From an uncultured Cohaesibacter sp. (GTDB taxonomy: Bacteria > Pseudomonadota > Alphaproteobacteria > Rhizobiales > Cohaesibacteraceae), in the NCBI RefSeq assembly GCF_963667045.1, contig NZ_OY762934.1, positions 434,001 to 498,000 on the forward strand: a stretch of DNA of 64,000 nt. The letters run 5' to 3'. Both the position numbers and the translations under genes were made by a program. The notes beneath the pieces are model-generated. The model worked only from the letters and a program-made list of their open reading frames with translations, had not been told where the DNA came from and did not search any database. Shown piece after piece: positions 1 through 7,848 of this stretch (position 1 is its first letter; every line of letters starts with the position of its first letter).

Positions 1-118
1 TTTCTGCTGCCGTTCCGATTTGCAATGTGAGCAACCCTTTCTGTTCCATTATCGACTTTGCTGCTTCCAATACGCGCTGTCTCGTTTCCACGCTTTTCGT
101 CGATTGTGTGCTTGCCAA
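1..118 (-). CDS. TetR-family transcriptional regulator, N-terminal part (cut by window edge)
   Basis: Only the first 39 codons are in the window. Read on the minus strand from a TTG start at 118 they give ETRQRVLEAAKSIMEQKG followed by LLTLQIGTAAE, which is the first two helices of a TetR-type HTH domain. The TTG is preceded by GAAGG at a spacing of six bases, and no ATG lies in frame. The gene is divergent from the six-gene operon at 351-6694 and shares a short intergenic region with it that contains a perfect inverted repeat. It is therefore the likely local repressor of that operon; this is inference from layout. The ligand-binding domain lies outside the window, so the effector cannot be guessed. 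Confidence 0.75.
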   Translation of the reverse strand, partial: MASTQSTKSVETRQRVLEAAKSIMEQKGLLTLQIGTAAE

Positions 119-137
119 GCATAGCCTTCACAGAAAA

Positions 138-152
138 ATGAACAACGTTCAT
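138..152. promoter_or_regulatory. Inverted repeat, probable TetR operator
   Basis: ATGAAC-AAC-GTTCAT is a perfect 6+3+6 inverted repeat midway between the divergent TetR gene and the KAS III operon. A further GTTCAT half-site occurs near 208. Position and symmetry fit a TetR-family operator; no binding has been shown. Confidence 0.5.
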
Positions 153-159
153 ATTTTTA

Positions 160-191
160 TTGACATTGCCTTGTCGACATGGCCTTATCAA
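160..191 (+). promoter_or_regulatory. Possible promoter of the KAS III operon
   Basis: TTGACA at 160-165 is a consensus -35 box directly beside the inverted repeat at 138-152. The best -10 candidate is TATCAA at 186-191, with a longer than usual 20-base spacer. A repressor bound at the palindrome would overlap or abut the -35 box. Confidence 0.35.
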
Positions 192-350
192 TAAGTGATC
201 GCCGTTCATCTTTTAACCTGCCTTTCCTTTCGGGGAAGATCGCAGGGGGGAAGAAGATCTCGCGTTCATGTAAAGCTTTGTTGGCGAAGACAGTTCATTC
301 TGTTCTCATCTGACAAACAAGTTTTCTGTACAATAGTGGAGACTTTTGGC

Positions 351-1328
351 TTGAGATTTCTTGGGACAGGAAGAGCGCTACCCCAACACGCCCTGACATC
401 GATTGAGCTGGACCGAATTCACGGACTTCAGGATGGCTATCTCGAAAGCGTATGCGGGGTTTCGCGACGCTATTTCTGTGAAGCGGAAAGCCAGATAGAC
501 CTGGCCGTCATGGCTTCGCTCGCGGCACTTGAAGAAGCAGGCCTTTCTCCGGGCGATATCGATGTGATCATCAGTGCAGCCGCTGTTCCCTATCAGCCAA
601 TTCCGGCCACCGCTCCTGCCATTCAGTTGGCGCTTGGCATTGAAGACGGCGCCTGTTTCGCGACGGACATCAACAGCACATGCCTTGGGTTTCCAGTGGC
701 CCTGCATTTCGCGAACGGGTTGCTCATGGGCGCGCCAAACCAGAAAATACTGATTGTCTCTTCAGAGATTGCGTCGCGTGGTCTGCCGTGGGAAACGCAG
801 CCTGATGTCGCCGGACTGTTTGGTGATGGTGCCGGCGCTGCCATCATCACTGGCTCGGAACAGTCAAGTCTCATCGCGTCTCACTTCGTGACACTGCCCT
901 CTGCCTATGAAGCCTGCACAATAGGCGCAGGCGGAACACGGTTCGACTTTGACAAGGAAAAGGAGCTCTTTGCCACCCATTCCAAATTTTCCATGGACGG
1001 AAAAGAGCTCTATCGCGTGACGGCCAAACGGTTTGCCCCGTTCGTTGACACACTGCTGGACCGGGGGAACATGAAACTTGCGGATATCGATCACATCCTA
1101 CCCCATCAGGCAAGTCCCGCCGGGCTCGCCCACATGATCCGGCTCTGCAGAATGCAGCCGGAGAAGGTGAGCAATATTGCTGCCGAACATGGCAACCAGA
1201 TCGCGGCATCCCTGCCCTTCGTGCTGGACCATGCCCGCAAGAATGGTACGATTGGCAAAGGCTCACGCGTTATGATGTTGGGCACATCGGCAGGAGTTTC
1301 CTTTGGTGGCCTGATCCTGGAGCTGTGA
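351..1328 (+). CDS. KAS III (FabH/OleA-like) beta-ketoacyl-ACP synthase
   Basis: Condensing enzyme of the thiolase fold, 325 aa from the TTG at 351. GGAG lies nine bases upstream of this TTG. An earlier in-frame start at 195 would add 52 residues of non-homologous sequence. The expected triad is visible: Cys111 in DINSTCLGF, His252 in PHQASP and Asn282 in HGNQIAAS. The length is normal for FabH. Family members join an acyl-CoA or acyl-ACP to malonyl-ACP, or to a second acyl chain in OleA. The gene heads an operon with an SDR, an MBL hydrolase, an adenylating enzyme, a BtaA-like transferase and a GNAT. A specialised role is therefore more likely than housekeeping fatty acid initiation; the substrate is unknown. 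Confidence 0.85.
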   Translation: MRFLGTGRALPQHALTSIELDRIHGLQDGYLESVCGVSRRYFCEAESQIDLAVMASLAALEEAGLSPGDIDVIISAAAVPYQPIPATAPAIQLALGIEDGACFATDINSTCLGFPVALHFANGLLMGAPNQKILIVSSEIASRGLPWETQPDVAGLFGDGAGAAIITGSEQSSLIASHFVTLPSAYEACTIGAGGTRFDFDKEKELFATHSKFSMDGKELYRVTAKRFAPFVDTLLDRGNMKLADIDHILPHQASPAGLAHMIRLCRMQPEKVSNIAAEHGNQIAASLPFVLDHARKNGTIGKGSRVMMLGTSAGVSFGGLILEL

Positions 1329-1330
1329 AT

Positions 1331-2323
1331 ATGGGACAGATTCTGATTACCGGAGCGACGGGTTTTCTTGGCGGGTGTCTGGTCCGGCGATTGCACAGCG
1401 AAGGCCACCACGTTGTTGCCACAGGCCGCAACAGGGCAAAGCTCAATACCCTGCCGTTACCTGAGCACCAGTTGCTTTGCCTTGACCTCTGTGCAATTAC
1501 GCCGCCCCATCTGGCAGACCTGCTGGGAGATGTGGAGGCCATTGTTCATTGCGCAGCCCTCTCGACCCCGTGGGGGGCGGACGCCGCATTCAGGGCCGCC
1601 AATGTAACCGCGACCGAAAAGCTGATCGACCTTGGCCGTATCCTGCAGATCCGCCATTTTGTTCATGTCTCCACGCCAGCTGTCTATTTCCGCTTCGAAG
1701 ATCAACGGAATGTTCCGGAAAATCTACCCTTGCCAAAACCGGTCAACAATTACGCCCGCACAAAGGCCATAGCGGAAGAGCGGGTCGCGGAAAGCGGGCT
1801 TCCGTTCACCATCATCAGGCCACGTGGCATCTATGGTGTGGGAGAGACGGCGTTGCTGCCGCGATTGCTGCGTGCGGCCAAAGCAGGACCATTGCCTCGT
1901 TTTCGCAATGGGGTGGCCGAGACCGACATCACCCATGTCGATGATGTGGTCGATGCCCTTTGCTGCATTCTCCAGAAACGTGATCTGGCTCAGGGAAAGG
2001 TCTTCAACATCTCTGGCGGTCAGCCGCTGCGCATTCATGAGATCGTCGAAAAGGTCGCTGCCCGCAAAGCTATCGCCGTTTCATGGCGGGACCTGCCGGT
2101 CGCGCCAGTGCTGGCAGCCATCCGCGCAGGCGAGTGGTTGGCAAGGCTGCGCCCCGGAAGCCCGGAGCCGCGCATAACCACCTATAGCCTCGGGATCTTT
2201 GCCTACACACAGACACTGGACCTCACCCGCGCTCAAAACTGTCTGGGCTGGCGACCGAGGATCACTTTCGAGGAAGGGCTGGCTCGGACGTTCTCCCATA
2301 GCGATGGAAGTCTTCTATCATGA
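1331..2323 (+). CDS. Extended SDR: NAD(P)-dependent epimerase/dehydratase or 3-beta-HSD-like reductase
   Basis: 330 aa from the ATG at 1331, which has GGAG eight bases upstream; a GTG at 1325 overlapping the previous stop is the alternative. The N-terminus carries the nucleotide-binding glycine motif GATGFLG at about residues 8-14. The active site YxxxK is present in NYARTKAIAEE, and IIRPRGIYG matches the substrate side of extended SDRs. The closest recognisable group is the NSDHL/3-beta-hydroxysteroid dehydrogenase branch. That branch includes OleD, which reduces the beta-keto acid made by the thiolase OleA. Next to a KAS III-like gene, reduction of a beta-ketoacyl product is the natural guess. 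It overlaps the next gene by ATGA, so translation is probably coupled. Confidence 0.85.
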   Translation: MGQILITGATGFLGGCLVRRLHSEGHHVVATGRNRAKLNTLPLPEHQLLCLDLCAITPPHLADLLGDVEAIVHCAALSTPWGADAAFRAANVTATEKLIDLGRILQIRHFVHVSTPAVYFRFEDQRNVPENLPLPKPVNNYARTKAIAEERVAESGLPFTIIRPRGIYGVGETALLPRLLRAAKAGPLPRFRNGVAETDITHVDDVVDALCCILQKRDLAQGKVFNISGGQPLRIHEIVEKVAARKAIAVSWRDLPVAPVLAAIRAGEWLARLRPGSPEPRITTYSLGIFAYTQTLDLTRAQNCLGWRPRITFEEGLARTFSHSDGSLLS

Positions 2324-3171
2324 TCAGGGGGCCCTTCTTTTTCTCAACCTCCACCCTTCCTGTACCCGAGCGCCTGGTGTTGAAGGGAGGATCGCGACAC
2401 AGGGTGCCCTTGCAGGTGCGCGTTGGATATTTCCACCATCCGCTTCTTGGGCATACGCTGATTGATACCGGTTACAGCGCTCGGCTCGCACGCAAGGAGA
2501 CGGGTGGAGACTGGCTGCTCGCAGCCTATTGCCGCTTGCTCAATCCCACTACGCTCAGCCCAGATCCACTTGGTGACGGGCTTGCCCGGCTAGGAATCGG
2601 CAAACGGGATATCGAGACTGTCATTCTCACCCATTTTCATGTCGATCATATCAGCGGACTTGCGAACCTTCCTGCCTGTCGCATTCTCAGTTCGGAAAAG
2701 GCATGGAAGGACTGCCACTCAACGGGACGCCTAAAGAATGCCATGCACGGCGTTTTCCCTTCCCTGCTCCCGACGGATTTCGAGGACCGCCTGCAGTTGT
2801 TCGAGCAGATGCCAACACCTGACGGGATCGCAACCGAGGCCCCGCACAATCTTGGACCGGCGCTTGACATAACCGGTGACGGGTCCGTGCTCATCGTTGA
2901 CCTGCCCGGTCACCTCGGCGGCCATGTCGGGGTCTGCTTCCCTCTTCTGCCACGGCCCCTGCTCTATGCAACAGATGCACAATGGATGCTGGACGCCATC
3001 CTGCAGGACAGGGTTCCGGGCTTTCCAGCTAGTCTGGTGGCGCACAATTCCGAGGCAGCTGCGGAGAGCACCCGGCGTATCCGTTCCTTTGCAGAAGCGG
3101 GTGGTGAAGTCATGCTATGCCATGAGCCACGCCCATATAGCCATGATATCGAAGGGAGCGCTCCTGCATGA
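2320..3171 (+). CDS. Metallo-beta-lactamase-fold hydrolase
   Basis: 283 aa. The zinc-binding signature THFHVDH is at residues 104-110. Later metal ligands follow in order: the His in DLPGHLGGHVG, the Asp in YATDAQWM and a C-terminal His in LCHEP. This is the order seen in lactonase and glyoxalase-II-like members of the fold. The start overlaps the SDR stop by ATGA, and the stop overlaps the next start by four bases, so the gene sits firmly inside the operon. It could hydrolyse a thioester or lactone in the pathway. The family is too broad to choose between thioesterase, lactonase and phosphodiesterase activity from sequence. Confidence 0.85.
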   Translation: MIRGPFFFSTSTLPVPERLVLKGGSRHRVPLQVRVGYFHHPLLGHTLIDTGYSARLARKETGGDWLLAAYCRLLNPTTLSPDPLGDGLARLGIGKRDIETVILTHFHVDHISGLANLPACRILSSEKAWKDCHSTGRLKNAMHGVFPSLLPTDFEDRLQLFEQMPTPDGIATEAPHNLGPALDITGDGSVLIVDLPGHLGGHVGVCFPLLPRPLLYATDAQWMLDAILQDRVPGFPASLVAHNSEAAAESTRRIRSFAEAGGEVMLCHEPRPYSHDIEGSAPA

Positions 3172-4451
3172 CTTCCGCCCTCGGTACCGCCCTCGCAAGC
3201 TACATCCGTATCCGGCTGTTTCCCTACCGCTTCCGCAACCGCATCACCCTTGTTAATTGGCAACAGAAGAAGCTTGCGCGTTGGCTTGAACGGGACGTGC
3301 CGCGAGTACCCGCCTTTGCCCACCTTGCAGGCCAGCATGTAACGCTTGATCAGCTTCCCATCATGGACAAATCCATCCTTATGGCCGATTTCTCTCGCTA
3401 CAACCTGCCAGCTATCAGCAACGAGCAGGGCTGGGAAGCCTTTGCCGGAGACAGGCAGATCGGTGACCATATTGTCGGGGCCAGCACAGGGACAAGCGGC
3501 AACCGCGGGCTTTTCGTCATCTCCCAAGCCGAGCGGTTTGCGTGGCTCGGTGCCATGCTGGCCAAGGCTGTTCCTGATTTCTGGCGGCATCGGGACAGGG
3601 TTGCGATCCTGCTGCCGATTGATACTCCACTCTATGACAGCGCCAATCGAACAGGTCGGCTCAAGCTGAAGTTCTTCGACATATCCAATCCTTTGTCGAG
3701 CTTGTCGGCAGAGCTTCAGGCCTTCGACCCTACCCTGCTGGTTGCCCCGCCTCGTATCCTGCGCCAACTATGCGCAATGGACCTGTCCCTCAGACCGAGG
3801 AAGATCTTTTCCGGCGCAGAGAAGCTTGAACAGGCCGACCGGGCCATCATCGAGACTCGTTTTGGCCAACCGCTGGGTGAAATCTACATGGCAACGGAAG
3901 GGCTTCTTGCGGTCTCCTGTTCGCATGGACATCTGCATCTGGCCGAAGATTGCCTGCATTTCGACTTCGAGGACGCCGGGAATGGTCTGGTCTCCCCCAT
4001 TCTTTCAGATTTCAATCGCTTAACGCAGATCATGGCCCGCTACAGGCTAAATGATCTGCTGAGGCTTGATCCCAGCCCCTGCTCGTGCGGCTCGCCTCTC
4101 ATGGTGATTTCCGAGATTGTCGGCAGGAAGGATGATATTTTCAGCTTTGTCCGTCCCGGCGGACAGATCGTCGAGTTGACACCGGACATTCTGCGCAATG
4201 TCGTCGTTGATAGCAGCCGAAGCATTGACGATTTTCGCCTGCTCCAGACCGATCCGACCTTAATGGAACTGCAGTTGCCCGCCCATCTCGCAGAGCCGAT
4301 CAGGCAACGGGCTCGAGCTGCCCTTGGCACTCTTTTGGCACGGTTCGGGCTAGACGGTGTGGTTCAGGTTGCGTTGGCACCGCTACAGCCACACGAGAGG
4401 GGCAAACTGCGTCGTGTTTGCTGCATGTGGAAACCGCCGACGAGCCATTAA
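3168..4451 (+). CDS. Adenylate-forming enzyme, F390-synthetase/PaaK-like
   Basis: 427 aa, the usual length for PaaK-type adenylating enzymes. The phosphate-binding loop ASTGTSGNRG is at about residues 105-114. IYMATEGLL corresponds to the motif that follows the adenine pocket, and the region around YRLNDLLRLD to the hinge before the C-terminal lid. Members activate a carboxylate as an acyl-AMP and pass it to a thiol or amine. Proteins of this clade are commonly annotated F390 synthetase-related, without known substrates. Cys residues in PCSCGSP near position 305 resemble the cysteine cluster of PaaK relatives. The overlap with the MBL gene indicates coupled translation. The role is presumably activation of the acid made upstream. 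Confidence 0.8.
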   Translation: MTSALGTALASYIRIRLFPYRFRNRITLVNWQQKKLARWLERDVPRVPAFAHLAGQHVTLDQLPIMDKSILMADFSRYNLPAISNEQGWEAFAGDRQIGDHIVGASTGTSGNRGLFVISQAERFAWLGAMLAKAVPDFWRHRDRVAILLPIDTPLYDSANRTGRLKLKFFDISNPLSSLSAELQAFDPTLLVAPPRILRQLCAMDLSLRPRKIFSGAEKLEQADRAIIETRFGQPLGEIYMATEGLLAVSCSHGHLHLAEDCLHFDFEDAGNGLVSPILSDFNRLTQIMARYRLNDLLRLDPSPCSCGSPLMVISEIVGRKDDIFSFVRPGGQIVELTPDILRNVVVDSSRSIDDFRLLQTDPTLMELQLPAHLAEPIRQRARAALGTLLARFGLDGVVQVALAPLQPHERGKLRRVCCMWKPPTSH

Positions 4452-4509
4452 ATTGTTCGCCAATAAATAATTGCACCCGCCATACCCTAAGACGATTGGG
4501 AGATACCTC

Positions 4510-5598
4510 TTGGATTTCTTTCAGAATCTAAACTTTTCATCCGCCAATGAAGATGGTGAGAGCGAGCTCATAGCCCTCTTAAAAGCCAGTCGCATCCTGT
4601 GTCTGACAGGATCGGGAACCCGGCCGCTCGATATGCTGATGTCCGACGCCCAGGACGTCATCGCGCTCGATCTCAATCCGGCGCAAAACGCGCTGCTGAC
4701 CCTCAAGGTCGCGGCGTTTCAGCAGTTGGAGCATGGCGAGTTGCTGGCCTTTCTTGGCCTCTCCCCCATAAAGGATCGTGCAAGAACCTACGATCTGCTG
4801 CGCGCGCACCTTCCATCCGACGCGCGCGCCTATTGGGACAGGCATCTCAAGGTCATAAAGGCCGGTGTCTGGCATCAGGGAAAGTGGGAGAAACTGCTGG
4901 CCTGGAATGCTCGTTTCCTCAAGCTCTACCGCCGAGGAGCGATTGACGCACTGATGGAGGCCCCCGACCTTGAGGCGCAGGAGGCGATCTGGCAACAGAA
5001 ATTTGCCAACAGCCGCCTACGGGCCTTGCTGGAGATGATCGGACGCGACTGGATCTGGCGCTGGGTGATGAATGAACCGGCTGGCGAGTTCCTGCCAAAC
5101 CCGGCTGAAGTCAGCCGACGGCTTGAGGTTGACTTTGCGCGTGCATCTGCCTCTTTCCTGTTTCGCGACAGCGACTTTGCCACGCTGATTTTCCGCGGCC
5201 ACCATTCTGCTGTCGGCGCCTTGCCTGTTCATCTGCGCGAAGAGAATTTTCAGCGCATGCGGGACCATTTGCCGAAACTACGCATTATCGAAGGCGGACT
5301 GGCCGATCTTGCTGGCGAACGGCATGGAGAAATGGATACGGGTGCTGTCGACGGTTTTTCCCTGTCCGATTTCGGCTCCTATTGCGGCCCGGACGTCTAT
5401 GCAGCCTGCTGGCGCGGTGTTCTGGCGGTATCTGCTCCGCATGCCTCCTACTGCGAGCGGATCTTCATGAACGACATGCCTGTGCCCTTTGCTTCCATCC
5501 ATGTTGATCAAGCCCTATCCGATCAACTCACAGCAAAGGACAAGGCGATCATCTATCGTATCCGGGCAGGCTATATGGAAAAGGCTACCGATGGCTGA
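4510..5598 (+). CDS. DUF3419 / BtaA-like S-adenosylmethionine:3-amino-3-carboxypropyl transferase
   Basis: 362 aa from the TTG at 4510, which has GGGAG seven bases upstream; an in-frame TTG at 4471 would give 375 aa but has no visible ribosome site. The SAM-binding core reads CLTGSGTRPLDML followed by VIALDLNPAQNALLTLK, as in BtaA. BtaA moves the 3-amino-3-carboxypropyl group of SAM to diacylglycerol on the way to betaine lipid. No BtaB methyltransferase is present here. The acceptor is therefore probably not diacylglycerol but the product of the upstream condensing and reducing enzymes; this is inference. Its stop lies inside the first codons of the next gene. Confidence 0.75.
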   Translation: MDFFQNLNFSSANEDGESELIALLKASRILCLTGSGTRPLDMLMSDAQDVIALDLNPAQNALLTLKVAAFQQLEHGELLAFLGLSPIKDRARTYDLLRAHLPSDARAYWDRHLKVIKAGVWHQGKWEKLLAWNARFLKLYRRGAIDALMEAPDLEAQEAIWQQKFANSRLRALLEMIGRDWIWRWVMNEPAGEFLPNPAEVSRRLEVDFARASASFLFRDSDFATLIFRGHHSAVGALPVHLREENFQRMRDHLPKLRIIEGGLADLAGERHGEMDTGAVDGFSLSDFGSYCGPDVYAACWRGVLAVSAPHASYCERIFMNDMPVPFASIHVDQALSDQLTAKDKAIIYRIRAGYMEKATDG

Positions 5599-6694
5599 TA
5601 AAGCAACACCCCGCAATCAGATTGCCCGGAACTATGTAGCTTCGTTCAACAGGTATGGGTCGAGGCATTTCATCGGCAATCTGGAGACCTGCGTTGACCT
5701 CATGGATTGGGGAGACCACCAGTTGCCAATCACCATCAACGATGGTGCGCCTGCCAGAACCTTTGTCTGCTCGCCCAAGGTTGGCTATTTTGATTATGTG
5801 AAGGAGGAACTGCACCACTTTCCCAGTCGTCTCCTGACCCCGCCCCTTCGATTGCTCGTTTCTGCCGTCGAGTTTCTGCTCTCCGGCTCGGACATGGACA
5901 GGGTTGTTCATGTCAACAACTGGATGATGTCTACCAACCTTCCCGTGGCCATCGACGCGTCCCTTGTTCGGCAACGGACAAACTATCTCATCTCCCGATT
6001 TCCAACCCATCTGCTTGCCATGCGGTCTCTTACGCATGCCTATCATGAGGACTTGATGGCAAAACTGGAACAGGCCGGTTGGGTCTTTCTCCCCAGTCGT
6101 CAGATCTATCTTGTTGACGACATTGCGCATCAACTGGCCAGCAGGCGCGATGGAATACGCGATGAGGTCCTTTGGGGCAAGACAAGCTATCAATATGAAG
6201 AGCTTGGACAGCTCTCTGCTGCTGACGCCCAACGCATCGCCGAGCTTTATGCCATGCTGTATCTGGAGAAATATTCCCAGCTCAACCCCGCATTTTCGCC
6301 AGACTTCATCACGCTCACACACCAGATCGGCCTGATCCGCTATCTGGTATTCCGAGATTCTTCGGGCGTCATACAAAGCTTTGGCGGAATGATGCATATG
6401 GGCCAATATGGAACCATGCCGATGGTCGGATACAATACCGCCCTCGACCAGAAGCTCGGTCTATTTCGTCTGGCCTTTCATGCCGGCAGCCGCTATGCAG
6501 CCCGCCATGATCTCCGGTTCAACATGTCCTCAGGGGCAACCGCCTTCAAACGAGCCCGCGGCGGCAAGCCAGAGATGGAATATACCGCCTTTTACAATCG
6601 CCATTTACCTGCGTCCCATCGGATACCTTTCAAGCTTCTGGGCTTCGTTGCAAACAGGATCGGCGTTCCCCTGCTTGAACGCTATCAGCTTTGA
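5591..6694 (+). CDS. GNAT-fold N-acyltransferase (FemAB/BioF2-like)
   Basis: 367 aa from the ATG at 5591, which overlaps the preceding stop and has AAAAGG just upstream; the longer reading frame from 5489 runs inside the previous gene. The C-terminal half has the layout of large GNAT acyltransferases: a helix-rich core with QLSAADAQRIAELY, then RYLVFRDSSGVIQSFGGMMH, and a conserved final part with FNMSSGATAFKRARG. Such enzymes transfer acyl or aminoacyl groups to amines. After a 3-amino-3-carboxypropyl transferase, the free amine of the transferred group would be an obvious acceptor; that is inference. It is the last gene of the operon, 24 bases before a strong hairpin. Confidence 0.7.
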   Translation: MADKATPRNQIARNYVASFNRYGSRHFIGNLETCVDLMDWGDHQLPITINDGAPARTFVCSPKVGYFDYVKEELHHFPSRLLTPPLRLLVSAVEFLLSGSDMDRVVHVNNWMMSTNLPVAIDASLVRQRTNYLISRFPTHLLAMRSLTHAYHEDLMAKLEQAGWVFLPSRQIYLVDDIAHQLASRRDGIRDEVLWGKTSYQYEELGQLSAADAQRIAELYAMLYLEKYSQLNPAFSPDFITLTHQIGLIRYLVFRDSSGVIQSFGGMMHMGQYGTMPMVGYNTALDQKLGLFRLAFHAGSRYAARHDLRFNMSSGATAFKRARGGKPEMEYTAFYNRHLPASHRIPFKLLGFVANRIGVPLLERYQL

Positions 6695-6718
6695 CTAATT
6701 TGCTTGAACCGAATAGCA

Positions 6719-6753
6719 AAAACCCTCGCAATTCAGTGAATTGCGAGGGTTTT
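6719..6753. terminator. Bidirectional hairpin terminator
   Basis: A perfect 16-base stem (AAAACCCTCGCAATTC, loop AGT) with A and T runs on its two sides follows the GNAT gene. It lies immediately outside the island boundary. Before integration it would also have been the terminator of the convergent tRNA-Glu gene. Confidence 0.85.
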
Positions 6754-6762
6754 GGTAAAGAT

Positions 6763-6779
6763 TGGTACGCCCTACGGGA
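6763..6779. repeat. Left attachment site (tRNA-Glu 3' fragment)
   Basis: Seventeen bases identical to the last seventeen of tRNA-Glu (39643-39659), in direct orientation, with no tRNA body attached. The identity stops at 6780, where G replaces C. It marks the left end of the island. Confidence 0.85.
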
Positions 6780-7062
6780 GTGCAACAATCTCAACATTTC
6801 AATGGCTTAATAGTGTCCAACCTCCAGAACTGGCTCGTTGAAATTATTGAGCAATTTCAGCAAATGTCCAACCCCTTTGCGACGATTATTATCAGCCTCA
6901 TACAGGCCTAATACCGTTGACTGGAAGACAATTTTTCCATTCGAAATCAATTAGACCGGCGATGTGAACCGACCTGCGTGTTGACCTCTGACGGAAGGCA
7001 ACACACAGCCCGTCTTCAAGCATTTCAACAAAATTGGCTGCAAAATACAATGGAGATATCCC
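6780..7062. repeat. Left end of island: non-coding, with two TGTCCAACC sites
   Basis: No gene is visible. TGTCCAACC occurs at 6814-6822 and 6865-6873 in direct orientation, 51 bases apart. The same 9-mer is found twice, as an inverted pair, at 39570-39597 close to the other end. The placement matches arm-type binding sites of a tyrosine integrase. The rest of the stretch is AT-rich and leads into the promoter and ribosome site of the small gene at 7063. Confidence 0.5.
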
Positions 7063-7416
7063 ATGAAGAACCTTTGCATAAACATGCGCTCGACAATCAG
7101 TGTTAGAAACTTTTCCGAAGGAATGATCTCTTGTAAAGAAATAACCGCCGAACAGGTGGCAAGCTTCATCGCATCGGCCCGTCGAGATAACGCAAAGATA
7201 ATGGGCCTATATGATTTCGGCACGGAAATCACTGATCAAAACTGTCAAGATTTGCAAGATCTGCTAGTGGCATTTGAAACTGTTACCGGCACATATCTCT
7301 CAGAGGACGCGTTTTTTGAAGAACCGGATGAAGATGGCGATGCGTTTCCAATCGTCGATTGCATATCTATGGTCAATGAAACATGCAGTTCCAAAACTTT
7401 ATTGATTTCTTCTTGA
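7063..7416 (+). CDS. Hypothetical protein, 117 aa
   Basis: I do not recognise the family. The ATG at 7063 has GGAG seven bases upstream, which is good support for translation. The product has no signal peptide or membrane segment. The C-terminal third is acidic (EEPDEDGDAFPIV), and the middle predicts helices. A minus-strand frame at 7245-7589 overlaps its 3' half and also reads plausibly as helical protein, so the strand assignment of that half is not certain. It is the first gene inside the island, 280 bases from the left attachment site. Confidence 0.45.
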   Translation: MKNLCINMRSTISVRNFSEGMISCKEITAEQVASFIASARRDNAKIMGLYDFGTEITDQNCQDLQDLLVAFETVTGTYLSEDAFFEEPDEDGDAFPIVDCISMVNETCSSKTLLISS

Positions 7417-7528
7417 ACCCGGCTTTTAGCTTCTTCTACAAATGCAAACACTTCCTCCGTCGCAGCCTTTTCATCAACAAGGCCCTCAAGAAGCAGTAAA
7501 CCGGAAGAGATTACATGGGCTCGTCGCA

Positions 7529-7848
7529 ATGGCGGAACTCGGAATTTCCGGCAAGGTCGATGTCGTTGTTTAGGGTCCGAGCTTCCCAAAGGGAAGCCGC
7601 ACCCTCTTCCCTATCTGATGACAGTGCGCGCGCTTGGGCTTGAACCGCATAATGTTTGTGTCTTCGAAGTTTCCTTGCCCGGAGCAAGGTCAGCCCATGC
7701 AACAGGCCTCACCGTTTTTGCCATAGGAGAAGGATGCTCACAAGCAGAGTTCAACTTCTGTGCGGCAACAGCCGAAACTTATGAAACCTTACTGGCGCCG
7801 TTTGAGAGCCCCAATGCCGACGGAAAGGAGAGAATAGAACACGGTTAA
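7529..7848 (+). pseudogene. Remnant of a HAD-family hydrolase, frameshifted
   Basis: From the ATG at 7529 the sequence reads AELGISGKVDVVV and then meets a TAG at about 7571. In the next frame it continues as GSELPKGKPHPLPYL, then VCVFEVSLPGARSAHATGL and TVFAIGE. This is motif III (the GKP lysine) and a degraded motif IV of subfamily I HAD phosphatases, where VFEDS is expected. One missing base near 7571 joins the two halves into a normal HAD C-terminal half. The N-terminal half with the DxD nucleophile is absent. The 3' end runs into the end of the convergent permease gene. Confidence 0.55.

Noticed and set aside
4471-6694. Betaine lipid (DGTS) synthesis locus
   Set aside because: BtaA similarity alone suggests it, but no BtaB-type methyltransferase is present and the other operon members have no place in that pathway.
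7245-7589. Minus-strand 114-codon frame opposite the first island gene
   Set aside because: It contains a plausible helical stretch, but the plus-strand gene has a good ribosome site and the minus frame starts inside the HAD remnant; kept only as an alternative.
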